A stretch of 18,378 nucleotides of DNA, taken from positions 1-18,378 of the forward strand of contig JAWOHX010000050.1 in the NCBI GenBank assembly GCA_046484975.1. Reading direction: 5' to 3'. Below the pieces are notes generated by a model. The model made no database searches, was not told the origin of the DNA, and worked only from the letters and a program-made list of their open reading frames with translations. Below, one piece after another: positions 1-6,295 of the stretch; within the stretch, counting starts at the first letter, position 1; every line of letters begins with the position of its first letter. Both the position numbers and the translations under genes were made by a program. The stretch comes from JAWOHX01 sp046484975. Its GTDB lineage: Bacteria > Bacillota > Clostridia > DUPQ01.

Positions 1-36
1 CACACGTAGTTGCCTTATTTTGCCACCTATAGTCAT
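1..36 (-). CDS. Start of a probable XRE-family regulator (partial, runs off left edge)
   Basis: Only the first 12 codons lie in the window, reading MTIGGKIRQLRV toward position 1. This resembles the usual opening of XRE/Cro-type helix-turn-helix regulators, where an IG.KI..LR stretch forms the first helix. The ATG at 36-34 is preceded by an AAAGGA ribosome binding site about 9 bases away and by a promoter-like element at 76-103. The coding start lies in AT-rich DNA unlike the rest of the window, next to a tRNA 3' end, so it could be the regulator of an integrated element. The assignment rests on 12 residues only. The start signals are convincing; the family is an inference. Confidence 0.5.
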   Translation of the reverse strand, partial: MTIGGKIRQLRV

Positions 37-75
37 AGAAACACATCCTTTGTAAATTATTACAGCTACTATCTT

Positions 76-103
76 AGTATACCAATAGCACTTCTATATT
101 CAA
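76..103 (-). promoter_or_regulatory. Promoter for the XRE-like gene
   Basis: On the minus strand there is a -35 TTGAAT (98-103), a 16-base spacer and a -10 TATACT (76-81) preceded by TGG, an extended -10. The start of transcription would fall near 70, leaving a leader of about 34 bases before the ATG at 36. The fit to the sigma-A consensus is good, but it was judged by eye. Confidence 0.6.
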
Positions 104-116
104 TAACTTAAATTGA

Positions 117-133
117 TAGTTTGTGCTAAACTA
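117..133. repeat. Inverted repeat upstream of the XRE-like promoter
   Basis: TAGTTT (117-122) and AAACTA (128-133) form a perfect 6-base inverted repeat around a 5-base centre, about 14 bases upstream of the -35 box of the XRE-like gene. XRE regulators often bind short dyads near their own promoters, so it is a candidate operator. In AT-rich DNA such a repeat can also arise by chance. Confidence 0.35.
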
Positions 134-409
134 ATGGTTGAATTTGTCTTATCACCAATTGGACATAAAAAGCACCTTTGCAGTACAGCCAATCACTTCC
201 AAATCCATCCAGCAACCACGAATTTTCTCTGCTCCTATATAAGTAAAAAACCAAAAATTCGTAAAATATTATTCTTTATTATATTCCCAATATATGTAAT
301 CTCCAGAAGGTGCACCCTTTTTACAACCCCTTGGATGCAAAATTAACATTATTACCCATTGAGCTCATTGTTTTTACTTCAATTTTCACTTGATATTTTT
401 TTCTCTAAA
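134..409. other. AT-rich stretch without a supported gene
   Basis: This stretch is much richer in A and T than anything to its right. A 77-codon plus-strand reading frame (113-346) shows no ribosome binding site and no recognisable family. Minus-strand frames give only peptides of under 30 residues without convincing start signals. The one ordered element seen is a 9-base inverted repeat, ACGAATTTT (218-226) and AAAATTCGT (254-262), separated by 27 bases. It could fold on either strand but is not followed by a clear T-tract. I read the region as non-coding DNA upstream of the XRE-like gene, possibly the flank of an integrated element. Confidence 0.5.
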
Positions 410-453
410 CGTCGAAAGCCCCTGTTACCAAGGGCTCTCGCGTCGTATCGACG
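410..453 (-). terminator. Possible terminator downstream of tRNA-Leu
   Basis: Read on the minus strand just after the tRNA, GAGAGCCC (438-431) can pair with GGGCTTTC (421-414, one G-T pair) around a 10-base loop. An outer CGTCGA (453-448) can pair with TCGACG (415-410), although the two stems share bases at 414-415. The run after it is only moderately T-rich (TTTCGACGTTT). A second small hairpin, CGTCG-TAT-CGACG (441-453), lies in the same segment. Position and pairing suit a tRNA terminator, but the weak T-tract lowers confidence. Confidence 0.35.
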
Positions 454-467
454 ATTTTGTTTTGGAA

Positions 468-552
468 TGGTGCGGGTGAAGGGACTCGAACCCCCACATC
501 ATAAGACACCAGATCCTAAGTCTGGCGCGTCTGCCAATTCCGCCACACCCGC
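468..552 (-). tRNA. tRNA-Leu (anticodon UAG)
   Basis: The minus strand folds as a complete class II tRNA. The 7-bp acceptor stem GCGGGTG/CACCCGC is perfect. The D arm contains AATTGGCAGAC, and the anticodon arm CCAGA-CTTAGGA-TCTGG places TAG at 516-518. A long variable arm typical of Leu or Ser tRNAs follows, then a T arm with loop TTCGAGT. The discriminator base is A, as expected for leucine, and CCA is encoded (470-468). It reads CUA and, through wobble, other CUN codons. Its promoter is at 565-593. The 3' end abuts AT-rich DNA, a common integration site geometry. Confidence 0.96.
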
Positions 553-564
553 ATTAACCAGAAA

Positions 565-593
565 ATTATATTTCCTGCACACGTTATTGTCAA
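565..593 (-). promoter_or_regulatory. Full-consensus promoter of tRNA-Leu
   Basis: The minus strand carries TTGACA (588-593), exactly 17 bases, then TATAAT (565-570). Both hexamers match the sigma-A consensus completely. Transcription should begin near 558, giving a leader of about 6 bases before the mature tRNA. This fits a strong stable-RNA promoter. Confidence 0.85.
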
Positions 594-624
594 GGAAACC
601 TGGGTTCCGTGATCCCCGGATTCC
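594..624 (-). terminator. Weak terminator-like hairpin after the nitroreductase gene
   Basis: Directly after the TAA at 626-628, GGAATCC (624-618) can pair with GGTTTCC (600-594) with one mismatch, and an inner GGG can pair with CCC. The 3' arm itself carries the only short T-run (TTTCCTT). It sits between the gene end and the tRNA promoter, where a terminator would be useful, but the fold is imperfect. Confidence 0.3.
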
Positions 625-625
625 A

Positions 626-1198
626 TTACCCCATTTTCAGGAGGATTTCCGCCAGCTTCCTCTTTGGCACATGCAGTTGGCCTTCCTCATCCAGGTAATA
701 CCTGATGTCCCCTTGCGATTCTTCCTGCAGGCTGACCATGTCCCCGTAGCCGACAGCAACCACCGATATGATTTCAAAAAGATTGTCCAATCCTATGATT
801 TCCCCTATTTCCTCCCGGTCCACAGCCCCCAGCCAGCAGGTGTCCAGGCCCATGACGCATGCGCCAAGAAGAATGGTCTGGATGGCAGCGCCTGCATCCA
901 GCAGGAACCCATCCTTCGCGATGCTTGTGTCATTGAGGACCAGAATGAAGGCCGGAGGCCTTTGTTCCATGGAAGGGGATCCCCTGCCTTTGAGATAACC
1001 CGCCCACCTGGTATGGGAGAAGACATCGGCGGCCTGTTCCGGCTCATCCACGATGACATACTTCAGGGGCTGCCTGTTCATACCGGAAGGCGCCAGCCTG
1101 GCGCAATCCACAAGTTTCACCAGCATGTCCCTGGGGACTTGCGTCCTTTTGAAACGCCGGATGGAACGCCTGGCATATGCTGCATCAAAAACATCCAT
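626..1198 (-). CDS. Nitroreductase-family flavoprotein
   Basis: A 190-residue protein of the FMN-dependent nitroreductase fold, a family that reduces nitro compounds, quinones or related substrates with NAD(P)H. The N-terminal RRSIRRF (residues 10-16) and the SGMNRQP loop (38-44) are the usual phosphate and flavin contacts. The later segment GACVMGLDTCWLG matches the conserved C-terminal core. The length is typical of the compact subgroup, with no added ferredoxin domain. The ATG at 1198 has GGAGGT 6 bases upstream, so the start is secure. It is last in a minus-strand series after the FAH-family gene, but a very stable hairpin (1229-1255) and its own -10 suggest separate transcription. The physiological substrate cannot be read from sequence. 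Confidence 0.88.
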   Translation of the reverse strand: MDVFDAAYARRSIRRFKRTQVPRDMLVKLVDCARLAPSGMNRQPLKYVIVDEPEQAADVFSHTRWAGYLKGRGSPSMEQRPPAFILVLNDTSIAKDGFLLDAGAAIQTILLGACVMGLDTCWLGAVDREEIGEIIGLDNLFEIISVVAVGYGDMVSLQEESQGDIRYYLDEEGQLHVPKRKLAEILLKMG

Positions 1199-1216
1199 GT
1201 CAACACCTCCATGGGC

Positions 1217-1222
1217 ATTATA
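1217..1222 (-). promoter_or_regulatory. Possible extended -10 promoter of the nitroreductase gene
   Basis: The minus strand reads TGATATAAT, a full-consensus -10 (1217-1222) with an extended TG, but no recognisable -35 at the right distance, because that position falls in the hairpin loop at 1240-1244. Transcription would start around 1210, directly at the ribosome binding site, giving an unusually short leader. This makes it tentative. Confidence 0.35.
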
Positions 1223-1228
1223 TCATAA

Positions 1229-1255
1229 CCCGCCCCGGGAATGCCCCGGGGCGGG
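1229..1255 (-). terminator. Very stable GC hairpin after the FAH-family gene
   Basis: CCCGCCCCGGG (1229-1239) and CCCGGGGCGGG (1245-1255) are perfect reverse complements around a 5-base loop, an 11-bp GC-only stem. It lies about 60 bases after the stop of the FAH-family gene and just upstream of the nitroreductase -10. No T-tract follows on either strand, so classic intrinsic termination is uncertain. It may instead pause polymerase, protect the 3' end of the upstream message, or need Rho. Confidence 0.5.
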
Positions 1256-1314
1256 CAGTGTGGTTCTTATCAGATTGCGGCAATGGCCGTGATGATTATA
1301 TGAAGGGGTTTCGC

Positions 1315-2019
1315 CTAGGCTTTCCCGACGGTGTTGGTCAGCCTGCCAAGGGATCCGATCTCCACCGTCACCTCGTCCCCGTCATCCATGGGGCCCACAC
1401 CGGAAGGCGTTCCGGTGATGATCACATCGCCTTTGTCAAGGGGCATGGAACGGGAGATGAAACTCACCAGCTGCCAGGGGTTCCAGATGAATTCCTTCAA
1501 ATTGGAATCCTGGACGATCTTTCCGTTGAGATAGGTCCGGATAGGGGCATCGGACCAGTCGAAGTCCGTGTCGATCCAGGGCCCGACTGGACAGAAGGTG
1601 GGATAATTCTTGCCCCGGATCCATTGCCCGTCCTTTTTCTGGACCACCCTCTCGGTGACATCATTGGCGCAGGTGTAACCTAAGATGTGTTCCCTGGCCT
1701 CCTCCGGACCGATGTCAAAGCAATGCTTTCCCATGACAACGGCAAGTTCGGCCTCGTAATCCACCCTCTGATAGCCTTTGGGCAACAAAATGGCGTCCCC
1801 GGGGCCGATGACCGTGTGGGAAAGCTTCACGAACAGGGTGGGATTTTCCGGAACATCCCGGTTCCCGAACTCCTTGATGTGGTCCAGGTAGTTCAATCCC
1901 ACGGCGATGATCTTTCCGGGTTTCACGGGAGCCAGGAGCTGCAGGCCTTCCAGCCGGCTCCTTTCCTTGAATGTCCCGGAACATTCCTTTCCGTCCTTGA
2001 GATATCTTGCGTGGATCAT
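1315..2019 (-). CDS. Fumarylacetoacetate hydrolase (FAH) family enzyme
   Basis: A soluble FAH-fold enzyme (FAHD1-like), a family that cleaves C-C bonds in acylpyruvates or decarboxylates oxaloacetate using a divalent metal. Visible signatures are GLNYLDHIKEFG, the acidic YEAELAVVMG strand that supplies metal ligands, the CANDVTERVVQKKDGQW segment and the closing ITGTPSGVGPM. Two ATGs compete. The one at 2025 lies only 3 bases from the AGGAG site, while the one at 2019 has a 9-base spacing, so I start at 2019 (234 residues). The AGGAG overlaps the TAG stop of hppA (2032-2034), which implies coupled translation. The substrate is not predictable; the pairing with a pyrophosphatase gives no obvious pathway. 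Confidence 0.88.
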   Translation of the reverse strand: MIHARYLKDGKECSGTFKERSRLEGLQLLAPVKPGKIIAVGLNYLDHIKEFGNRDVPENPTLFVKLSHTVIGPGDAILLPKGYQRVDYEAELAVVMGKHCFDIGPEEAREHILGYTCANDVTERVVQKKDGQWIRGKNYPTFCPVGPWIDTDFDWSDAPIRTYLNGKIVQDSNLKEFIWNPWQLVSFISRSMPLDKGDVIITGTPSGVGPMDDGDEVTVEIGSLGRLTNTVGKA

Positions 2020-2031
2020 CCGCATCGTCTC

Positions 2032-4224
2032 CTATTTAAACAACTCATACAGCCCCAAGGCCGTAAACAGATTGTATTTCTGGAATATGGATACCGCAAT
2101 CAGGGAGACCACGGACATGATTTTGATGAGAATGTCCAGGGAAGGCCCCACGGTGTCCTTCAACGGGTCTCCCACCGTGTCCCCCACCACCGTTGAGGCA
2201 TGGACGTCCGTGCCCTTGCCATGCCCTTCGATGCCCCCGGTCTCCACGTATTTCTTTGCGTTGTCCCAGGCGCCGCCTGAGTTGGCTGTAAACAAGGCCA
2301 GCATGATGCCGGAGATGAGGGTGCCGATGAGAAGGCCTCCAACGAATTCCGCGCCGAAGATGAATCCGCCCACCAGGGGAGGCAGGATGGCAATCATGGC
2401 CGGGTATTTCATGGCTTTCAACGCGCCTTCTGAGGAGATTCCGATGCATTGCTTGTAGTCGGGCTTGGTTTCCCCGGTCAGGATGCCTGGATTCTCCCTG
2501 AACTGCCTCCTGACCTCCTCCACCATGTCGCCGGCGGCCTTGGCCACCGCCTCAATGAGCACTCCGGAGAAATAGAACGGGATGGCCCCGCCGATGAGGG
2601 TACCGGCCAGGGACAGGGGATTGATGACATTGAGAAGCAATGTGAAGGTGGAAGCTGTGTCTGCGCTCACCTGGGAATACAGGTAGGATGCCAGCAGGGA
2701 CAGTGCGGCGAGTGCGGCGGAACCGATGGCGAACCCTTTTCCGATGGCGGCGGTGGTGTTGCCCACAGAATCCAGCTTGTCGGTGATCTTCCGGACTTCC
2801 GGGTTCAGTTTCGCCATCTCACTGATCCCTCCCGCATTGTCTGCGATGGGGCCGTAGGTGTCAACAGAGACTGTGGCGGCCACGAAGGAAAGCATGCCGA
2901 TGGCCGCCATGGTCACGCCATAGATGCCTGCGAAATAGTAGGAGAAGATGGTGGCTGTGGCCAGCACGAATACAGGAAGGAAGGTGGACTTCATGCCGGA
3001 GCTGAGGCCTGTGGTGATGGTCAGGGCCGTTCCCCTCAGGGATGCCCTGGCGATCTTCTTGGTGGGATTGTAGTCGTAGCTGGTGTAGTACTCGGCAATC
3101 ATGCCGATGAGCACACCGCTGACGATTCCCGTGACGGCTGCGATCCAGGGGGAAAGGCTTCCCAGTTTGAAGCTTACATTGGCCAGGGAGCCTTCCTGGC
3201 GGAAGAAGAAAAAGGAGAAGATGCCGGTTGCAACGATGGTCAGAGCCGCCGATACCCAGACGGATATGTTCAGTTCCCTATGGGGTTTGTCTGAGACCTT
3301 CTTGAGAATCAGGAACAAAATGCCCCCGGCGCAGGATATCAGCCCGATGGAGGCGAATATCAATGGGTAGATCATCAGTTTCTGGATCAGGGAATCGGAA
3401 ATTTCGTTGGCAGTTCCCTTGAACATAAAAAACATGTAGGCGGAGAGGGCGATGCTGGAAATGATGGCTCCCACGAAACTTTCCAGCAGGTCTGCGCCCA
3501 GGCCTGCCACGTCCCCCACGTTGTCGCCAACATTGTCGGCGATGGTCGCCGGGTTCCTGGGATCGTCCTCGGGGATCCTGGCTTCTGTCTTGCCAACCAG
3601 GTCAGCGCCCATGTCTGCGGCCTTGGTATAGATGCCTCCGCCCACCCTGTCGAACATGGCGATGAGGGAACATCCCAGTGCATATCCTGAGACAGTCATG
3701 GCAAAGGCAATGTAATTGATTCCGATCCAGTTGGTTTTCAGGGTCAGCGACGCGGGATCCAGCTGCCCCAGGAGCTTTCCGAACACGACGAAGATGATCA
3801 GCAGCCCCAGCATGGCGAATCCACCCACGCTCAACCCCATGACGCTTCCTCCCTGGAAGGCCACTTTAAGGGTCTTGCCCAGGCTCTTGGTCTCCATTGC
3901 TGTGTTGGAGACACGGACATTGGCCAGGGTGGCAATCTTCATTCCCACGAAACCCGCCAGCCCGCTCATGGTGGCTCCCAGCACGAAAGCCACCCCGACA
4001 TACCAGTTGACCAGGACGGCCAGGAGGATGGCGATGAAAACAGCGATTTTCACCATCACCTTGAATTCGTGAAGAAGGAAAGCGTCAGCACCTTCCTGAA
4101 TTGCCTGGGCGATCTCCCTCATGAGAGGAGTTCCAGTGTCCATTTTCTTGACTTTCTTGAAATTGTACGCGGCAAAGAGCAATGTGATGGCCACGGCCGC
4201 TCCCATGACAATGAATCCTGACAT
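2032..4224 (-). CDS. hppA: Membrane-bound ion-translocating pyrophosphatase (K+-dependent, probably Na+ pumping)
   Basis: This 730-residue protein, with about 16 hydrophobic segments, hydrolyses pyrophosphate and pumps Na+ or H+ across the cytoplasmic membrane. The substrate-binding core is present: KAADMGADLVGK (201-212), IPEDDPRNPATIADNVGDNVGD (motif at 217-238), DTYGPIADNAGG (455-466) and DTVGDPLKDTVGPS (682-695). GNTTAAIGKG (488-497) has Ala where K+-independent enzymes have Lys, which marks the K+-dependent class. The ion-gate Glu sits in LLESF (E248), the position seen in Na+-pumping members rather than one turn later. Start: ATG 4224 with GGAGG 9 bases upstream. Its promoter (4265-4293) carries a palindrome. 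The FAH-family gene follows with its ribosome site on the hppA stop. Confidence 0.95.
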   Translation of the reverse strand: MSGFIVMGAAVAITLLFAAYNFKKVKKMDTGTPLMREIAQAIQEGADAFLLHEFKVMVKIAVFIAILLAVLVNWYVGVAFVLGATMSGLAGFVGMKIATLANVRVSNTAMETKSLGKTLKVAFQGGSVMGLSVGGFAMLGLLIIFVVFGKLLGQLDPASLTLKTNWIGINYIAFAMTVSGYALGCSLIAMFDRVGGGIYTKAADMGADLVGKTEARIPEDDPRNPATIADNVGDNVGDVAGLGADLLESFVGAIISSIALSAYMFFMFKGTANEISDSLIQKLMIYPLIFASIGLISCAGGILFLILKKVSDKPHRELNISVWVSAALTIVATGIFSFFFFRQEGSLANVSFKLGSLSPWIAAVTGIVSGVLIGMIAEYYTSYDYNPTKKIARASLRGTALTITTGLSSGMKSTFLPVFVLATATIFSYYFAGIYGVTMAAIGMLSFVAATVSVDTYGPIADNAGGISEMAKLNPEVRKITDKLDSVGNTTAAIGKGFAIGSAALAALSLLASYLYSQVSADTASTFTLLLNVINPLSLAGTLIGGAIPFYFSGVLIEAVAKAAGDMVEEVRRQFRENPGILTGETKPDYKQCIGISSEGALKAMKYPAMIAILPPLVGGFIFGAEFVGGLLIGTLISGIMLALFTANSGGAWDNAKKYVETGGIEGHGKGTDVHASTVVGDTVGDPLKDTVGPSLDILIKIMSVVSLIAVSIFQKYNLFTALGLYELFK

Positions 4225-4264
4225 ATACCGATTCCTCCGTTATGTGCATCAAATATTTATTATT

Positions 4265-4293
4265 AATGTACAGTAAAGGGTTTTTACTGTCAA
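4265..4293 (-). promoter_or_regulatory. hppA promoter
   Basis: On the minus strand TTGACA (4288-4293) is followed after exactly 17 bases by TACATT (4265-4270). The -35 is a full match and the -10 has four of six. Transcription would begin near 4258, leaving a leader of about 34 bases before the hppA ATG. The spacer is almost wholly occupied by a dyad. Confidence 0.7.
4270..4290. promoter_or_regulatory. Palindromic operator candidate inside the hppA promoter
   Basis: ACAGTAAA (4270-4277) and TTTACTGT (4283-4290) form a perfect 8-base inverted repeat with a 5-base centre. The dyad covers the -35/-10 spacer and overlaps both boxes. A dimeric repressor bound here would block RNA polymerase directly. 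The sequence could also form a hairpin, but it lies upstream of the predicted transcription start, which favours a DNA-binding role. The regulator is unknown. Confidence 0.6.
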
Positions 4294-4323
4294 CTGGAAT
4301 CGCTGCCCCAAGTACGCGGATGC

Positions 4324-4905
4324 TCATCTGGCGGAGATCCACTCCTTCATGCCGGAAAAGCGTCCTTCCTTGATGCCCGGCACCTGCATGATGTCCTCTA
4401 TGGTTTCAAAATCACCGTGCTCCTCCCGGTGCCTGATGATGTTCCCCGCGGTGGCTTCCCCTACCCCCGGGATCAGGCACAGAAGGTCCATGCCGGCGGT
4501 GTTGATGTTGACGGTTCCCCCTATGATTCTGCCGTCCCGGACCACCATGCCCTGTCCGATTCCTTCCACCACGGTCTTACCCCGGGCATGGATGACGACT
4601 GTCATGTGGCTTTCCACGGGATATGCCAGGTTGATCCCGGGATCGGCCCGTTCCGTCAGTCCCCCGCAGGCCTCGATGCAGTCCATCAGTGTGCTTCCCT
4701 TCTCCACTTCCACCATGCCCGGACGGAGTACCTCCCCTGACAGATGGACCTTGACGATCTGTCTGGACGGCTCACGCCCCCCTGCCGGGATGCGCTCCAC
4801 CGATTGCCCTTCCCTCACAAGGTGGATGGCGAGGACAACAAGCAGCATCAGGCAGCTCAAGCCGGCAGGAACAAGTATTTTCCGGATGAATGGCTTCTTG
4901 TCCAT
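4324..4905 (-). CDS. comEA: ComEA-type competence DNA-binding protein (SLBB + helix-hairpin-helix)
   Basis: A 193-residue protein with one N-terminal membrane anchor (about residues 10-30), an SLBB-type domain (about 50-106, starting VHLSGEVLRPGMVEV) and a C-terminal double helix-hairpin-helix (131-193, with VNINTAGMDLL, IPGVGEATAGNII and VPGIKEGRFSGM). This is the architecture of ComEA, which binds incoming double-stranded DNA outside the membrane during natural transformation. Length and domain order match the family. Only comEA is seen here; comEC and comEB are not adjacent in the window. The start ATG at 4905 has AAGGA about 10 bases upstream. Related proteins of the same layout serve in DNA binding without competence, so presence alone does not prove transformability. 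Confidence 0.88.
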   Translation of the reverse strand: MDKKPFIRKILVPAGLSCLMLLVVLAIHLVREGQSVERIPAGGREPSRQIVKVHLSGEVLRPGMVEVEKGSTLMDCIEACGGLTERADPGINLAYPVESHMTVVIHARGKTVVEGIGQGMVVRDGRIIGGTVNINTAGMDLLCLIPGVGEATAGNIIRHREEHGDFETIEDIMQVPGIKEGRFSGMKEWISAR

Positions 4906-4934
4906 ATGCCTCAGGTCCTTTTCGTTTTAAGGGC

Positions 4935-4940
4935 ATTTTA
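4935..4940 (-). promoter_or_regulatory. Possible extended -10 promoter of comEA
   Basis: The minus strand reads TGGTAAAAT, a five-of-six -10 (4935-4940) with extended TG, about 30 bases before the comEA ATG. The -35 position reads only TGGATG. It lies next to the CCATAT repeats (4941-4976), so an activator could be involved. Confidence 0.4.
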
Positions 4941-4976
4941 CCATATCTGCCATATCACATCCATATATTGCCATAT
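4941..4976. repeat. Four CCATAT direct repeats spaced about one helical turn
   Basis: CCATAT occurs at 4941, 4950, 4961 and 4971 on the plus strand, spaced 9, 11 and 10 bases apart. The last three bases extend to ATAT in the two right-hand copies. The block lies between the divergent comEA and dac genes, just upstream of the comEA -10 and about 30 bases before the dac -10. Near 10-base phasing would put all copies on one face of the helix, as in binding sites for an oligomeric regulator. No known box is matched. Confidence 0.5.
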
Positions 4977-5004
4977 ATTTCATTCATGCATCGTCTTGTT
5001 TTTT

Positions 5005-5013
5005 TGGTATACT
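5005..5013 (+). promoter_or_regulatory. Extended -10 promoter of the carboxypeptidase gene
   Basis: TGGTATACT contains a five-of-six -10 (5008-5013) with the extended TG. The -35 position (4985-4990) reads CATGCA, a poor match. Transcription would begin near 5020, past the upstream ATG at 5018, which supports the start at 5042. Confidence 0.5.
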
Positions 5014-5041
5014 TGTAATGATGAACCATGAAGAGGTATAC

Positions 5042-6295
5042 ATGAAGAAACTCGCTGTGCTGTTGATTTTCCTGCTTCTGCTCCCCTGTACGGTTCCGGC
5101 TCAGTCATCTGTTGTGCCGGAGCCCTCCTATATCATCATGGACAGGCATACGGGGGAGGTTTTGCTGTCCTCCGGGATGAACCGGCGGATTTTCCCGGCC
5201 AGCACCACGAAGATACTCACTGCGTTGGTCGCCCTGGAGAATGCAAGGCCCACCGCCTCCTTCACCGCCAGCAGGAAGGCCGTCTCAGCTTATGAATGGG
5301 GAGCCGTGCTGCTTCCTATCAAGGAGGGCGAGGAAATGCTTCTCTATGACCTGCTCAACGCCCTGATGCTCCGCAGCGCCAATGATGCGGCCAATGTCAT
5401 CGCCGAAGGTGTCGGGGGAAGCGTGGAGCATTTCCTGGACATGATGAATGAAAGGGCGGTCTCCCTGGGAGCGCTGGATTCCAGCTTCAGCAACACCAAT
5501 GGACTGCATTCTGAAGCCCTGTACACCACAGTCAACGACCTGGCCCTCATCACCAGGGCGGCCCTCAACAACAACATCTTCAGGACCATCGTCTCCCAGT
5601 CGGAATACAACCTCTCCCCCACCAACATGAGAGAGGAATACATCAAAGTGGTGAACTCCAATCCCATCCTCGGCATCAACCCGGGGTATGACTTCATCGT
5701 CCTCGGCGTCAAGACAGGCTACACCTCAAAAGCCAACCATGTCCTGGTTTCCCACGCGGAGGATAACAACGGGCGGGAGGTCATCTGCGTTGTCGCTTCC
5801 GTCCGGACAAGGGAGGAGATCGCAAGCATGTCCCTCAACCTGATTTCAAGGGCCTTCAGGGAATTCGGTTTCCATTCCGTTGCAAAACCCGGTGATGTGG
5901 TATCCGAGACAGTGGTGGAAGGGACCAGCATCCCCCTGGCCGTTTCAAAGTCCATCTCCCACCTTCTGCCCAACGATGTCACCCGCTGGGTCTTCAACAA
6001 GGAAATCGTACTCTACGAACCCTTGGCCACGGACATTGAAAGAGGCGACATCCTCGGGGAAATCACCTACTTGTACAGGGACAGGGAGATCGGGAGCAGT
6101 TATCTGGTGGCTACCGTGGATTATACACCCGAGACCGGGGATGGCATCCCGGGTGGGGATATCCCCGGTGAAAAAGCCGGAATGGAAGTTTCCATCTATT
6201 TCATTATTTTCTCTTTAGGTGCTATAATGGTCTTGTACATCGCACTGGAACTCGGCCGGATCGAAAGAAAAATGCAGGAGGACCGGACCATATGA
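5042..6295 (+). CDS. dac: D-alanyl-D-alanine carboxypeptidase (DacF/PBP5 class)
   Basis: A 417-residue secreted, membrane-bound serine peptidase that removes the terminal D-Ala from peptidoglycan stem peptides. A signal peptide covers about residues 1-20. The three penicillin-binding motifs are in order: STTK with nucleophile Ser54, SAN at 112-114 and KTG at 224-226. A PBP5-like beta-rich domain follows. Instead of the usual amphipathic anchor, the C-terminus has a hydrophobic helix (about 383-402) and a charged tail. The frame is open to an ATG at 5018, but the ATG at 5042 has AGAGG close upstream and begins a proper signal peptide. The stop overlaps the next gene's ATG by 4 bases (ATGA), so the pair is translationally coupled. 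Confidence 0.93.
   Translation: MKKLAVLLIFLLLLPCTVPAQSSVVPEPSYIIMDRHTGEVLLSSGMNRRIFPASTTKILTALVALENARPTASFTASRKAVSAYEWGAVLLPIKEGEEMLLYDLLNALMLRSANDAANVIAEGVGGSVEHFLDMMNERAVSLGALDSSFSNTNGLHSEALYTTVNDLALITRAALNNNIFRTIVSQSEYNLSPTNMREEYIKVVNSNPILGINPGYDFIVLGVKTGYTSKANHVLVSHAEDNNGREVICVVASVRTREEIASMSLNLISRAFREFGFHSVAKPGDVVSETVVEGTSIPLAVSKSISHLLPNDVTRWVFNKEIVLYEPLATDIERGDILGEITYLYRDREIGSSYLVATVDYTPETGDGIPGGDIPGEKAGMEVSIYFIIFSLGAIMVLYIALELGRIERKMQEDRTI

Noticed and set aside
113..346. 77-codon plus-strand frame in the AT-rich region
   Set aside because: No ribosome site, no family resemblance and it overlaps the inverted repeat and XRE-side promoter region; likely chance.
359..1228. 289-codon plus-strand frame
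   Set aside because: It reads through the tRNA-Leu on the opposite strand and mirrors the nitroreductase gene; it is an antisense shadow of GC-rich coding DNA.
2449..3294. 281-codon plus-strand frame opposite hppA
   Set aside because: Composition is His/Gly/Asp-rich without any domain, and it lies fully antisense to the well-supported pyrophosphatase.
5018..5041. 8-codon extension of the carboxypeptidase
   Set aside because: The predicted transcription start is near 5020, and the extension would spoil the signal peptide; AGAGG precedes the ATG at 5042.
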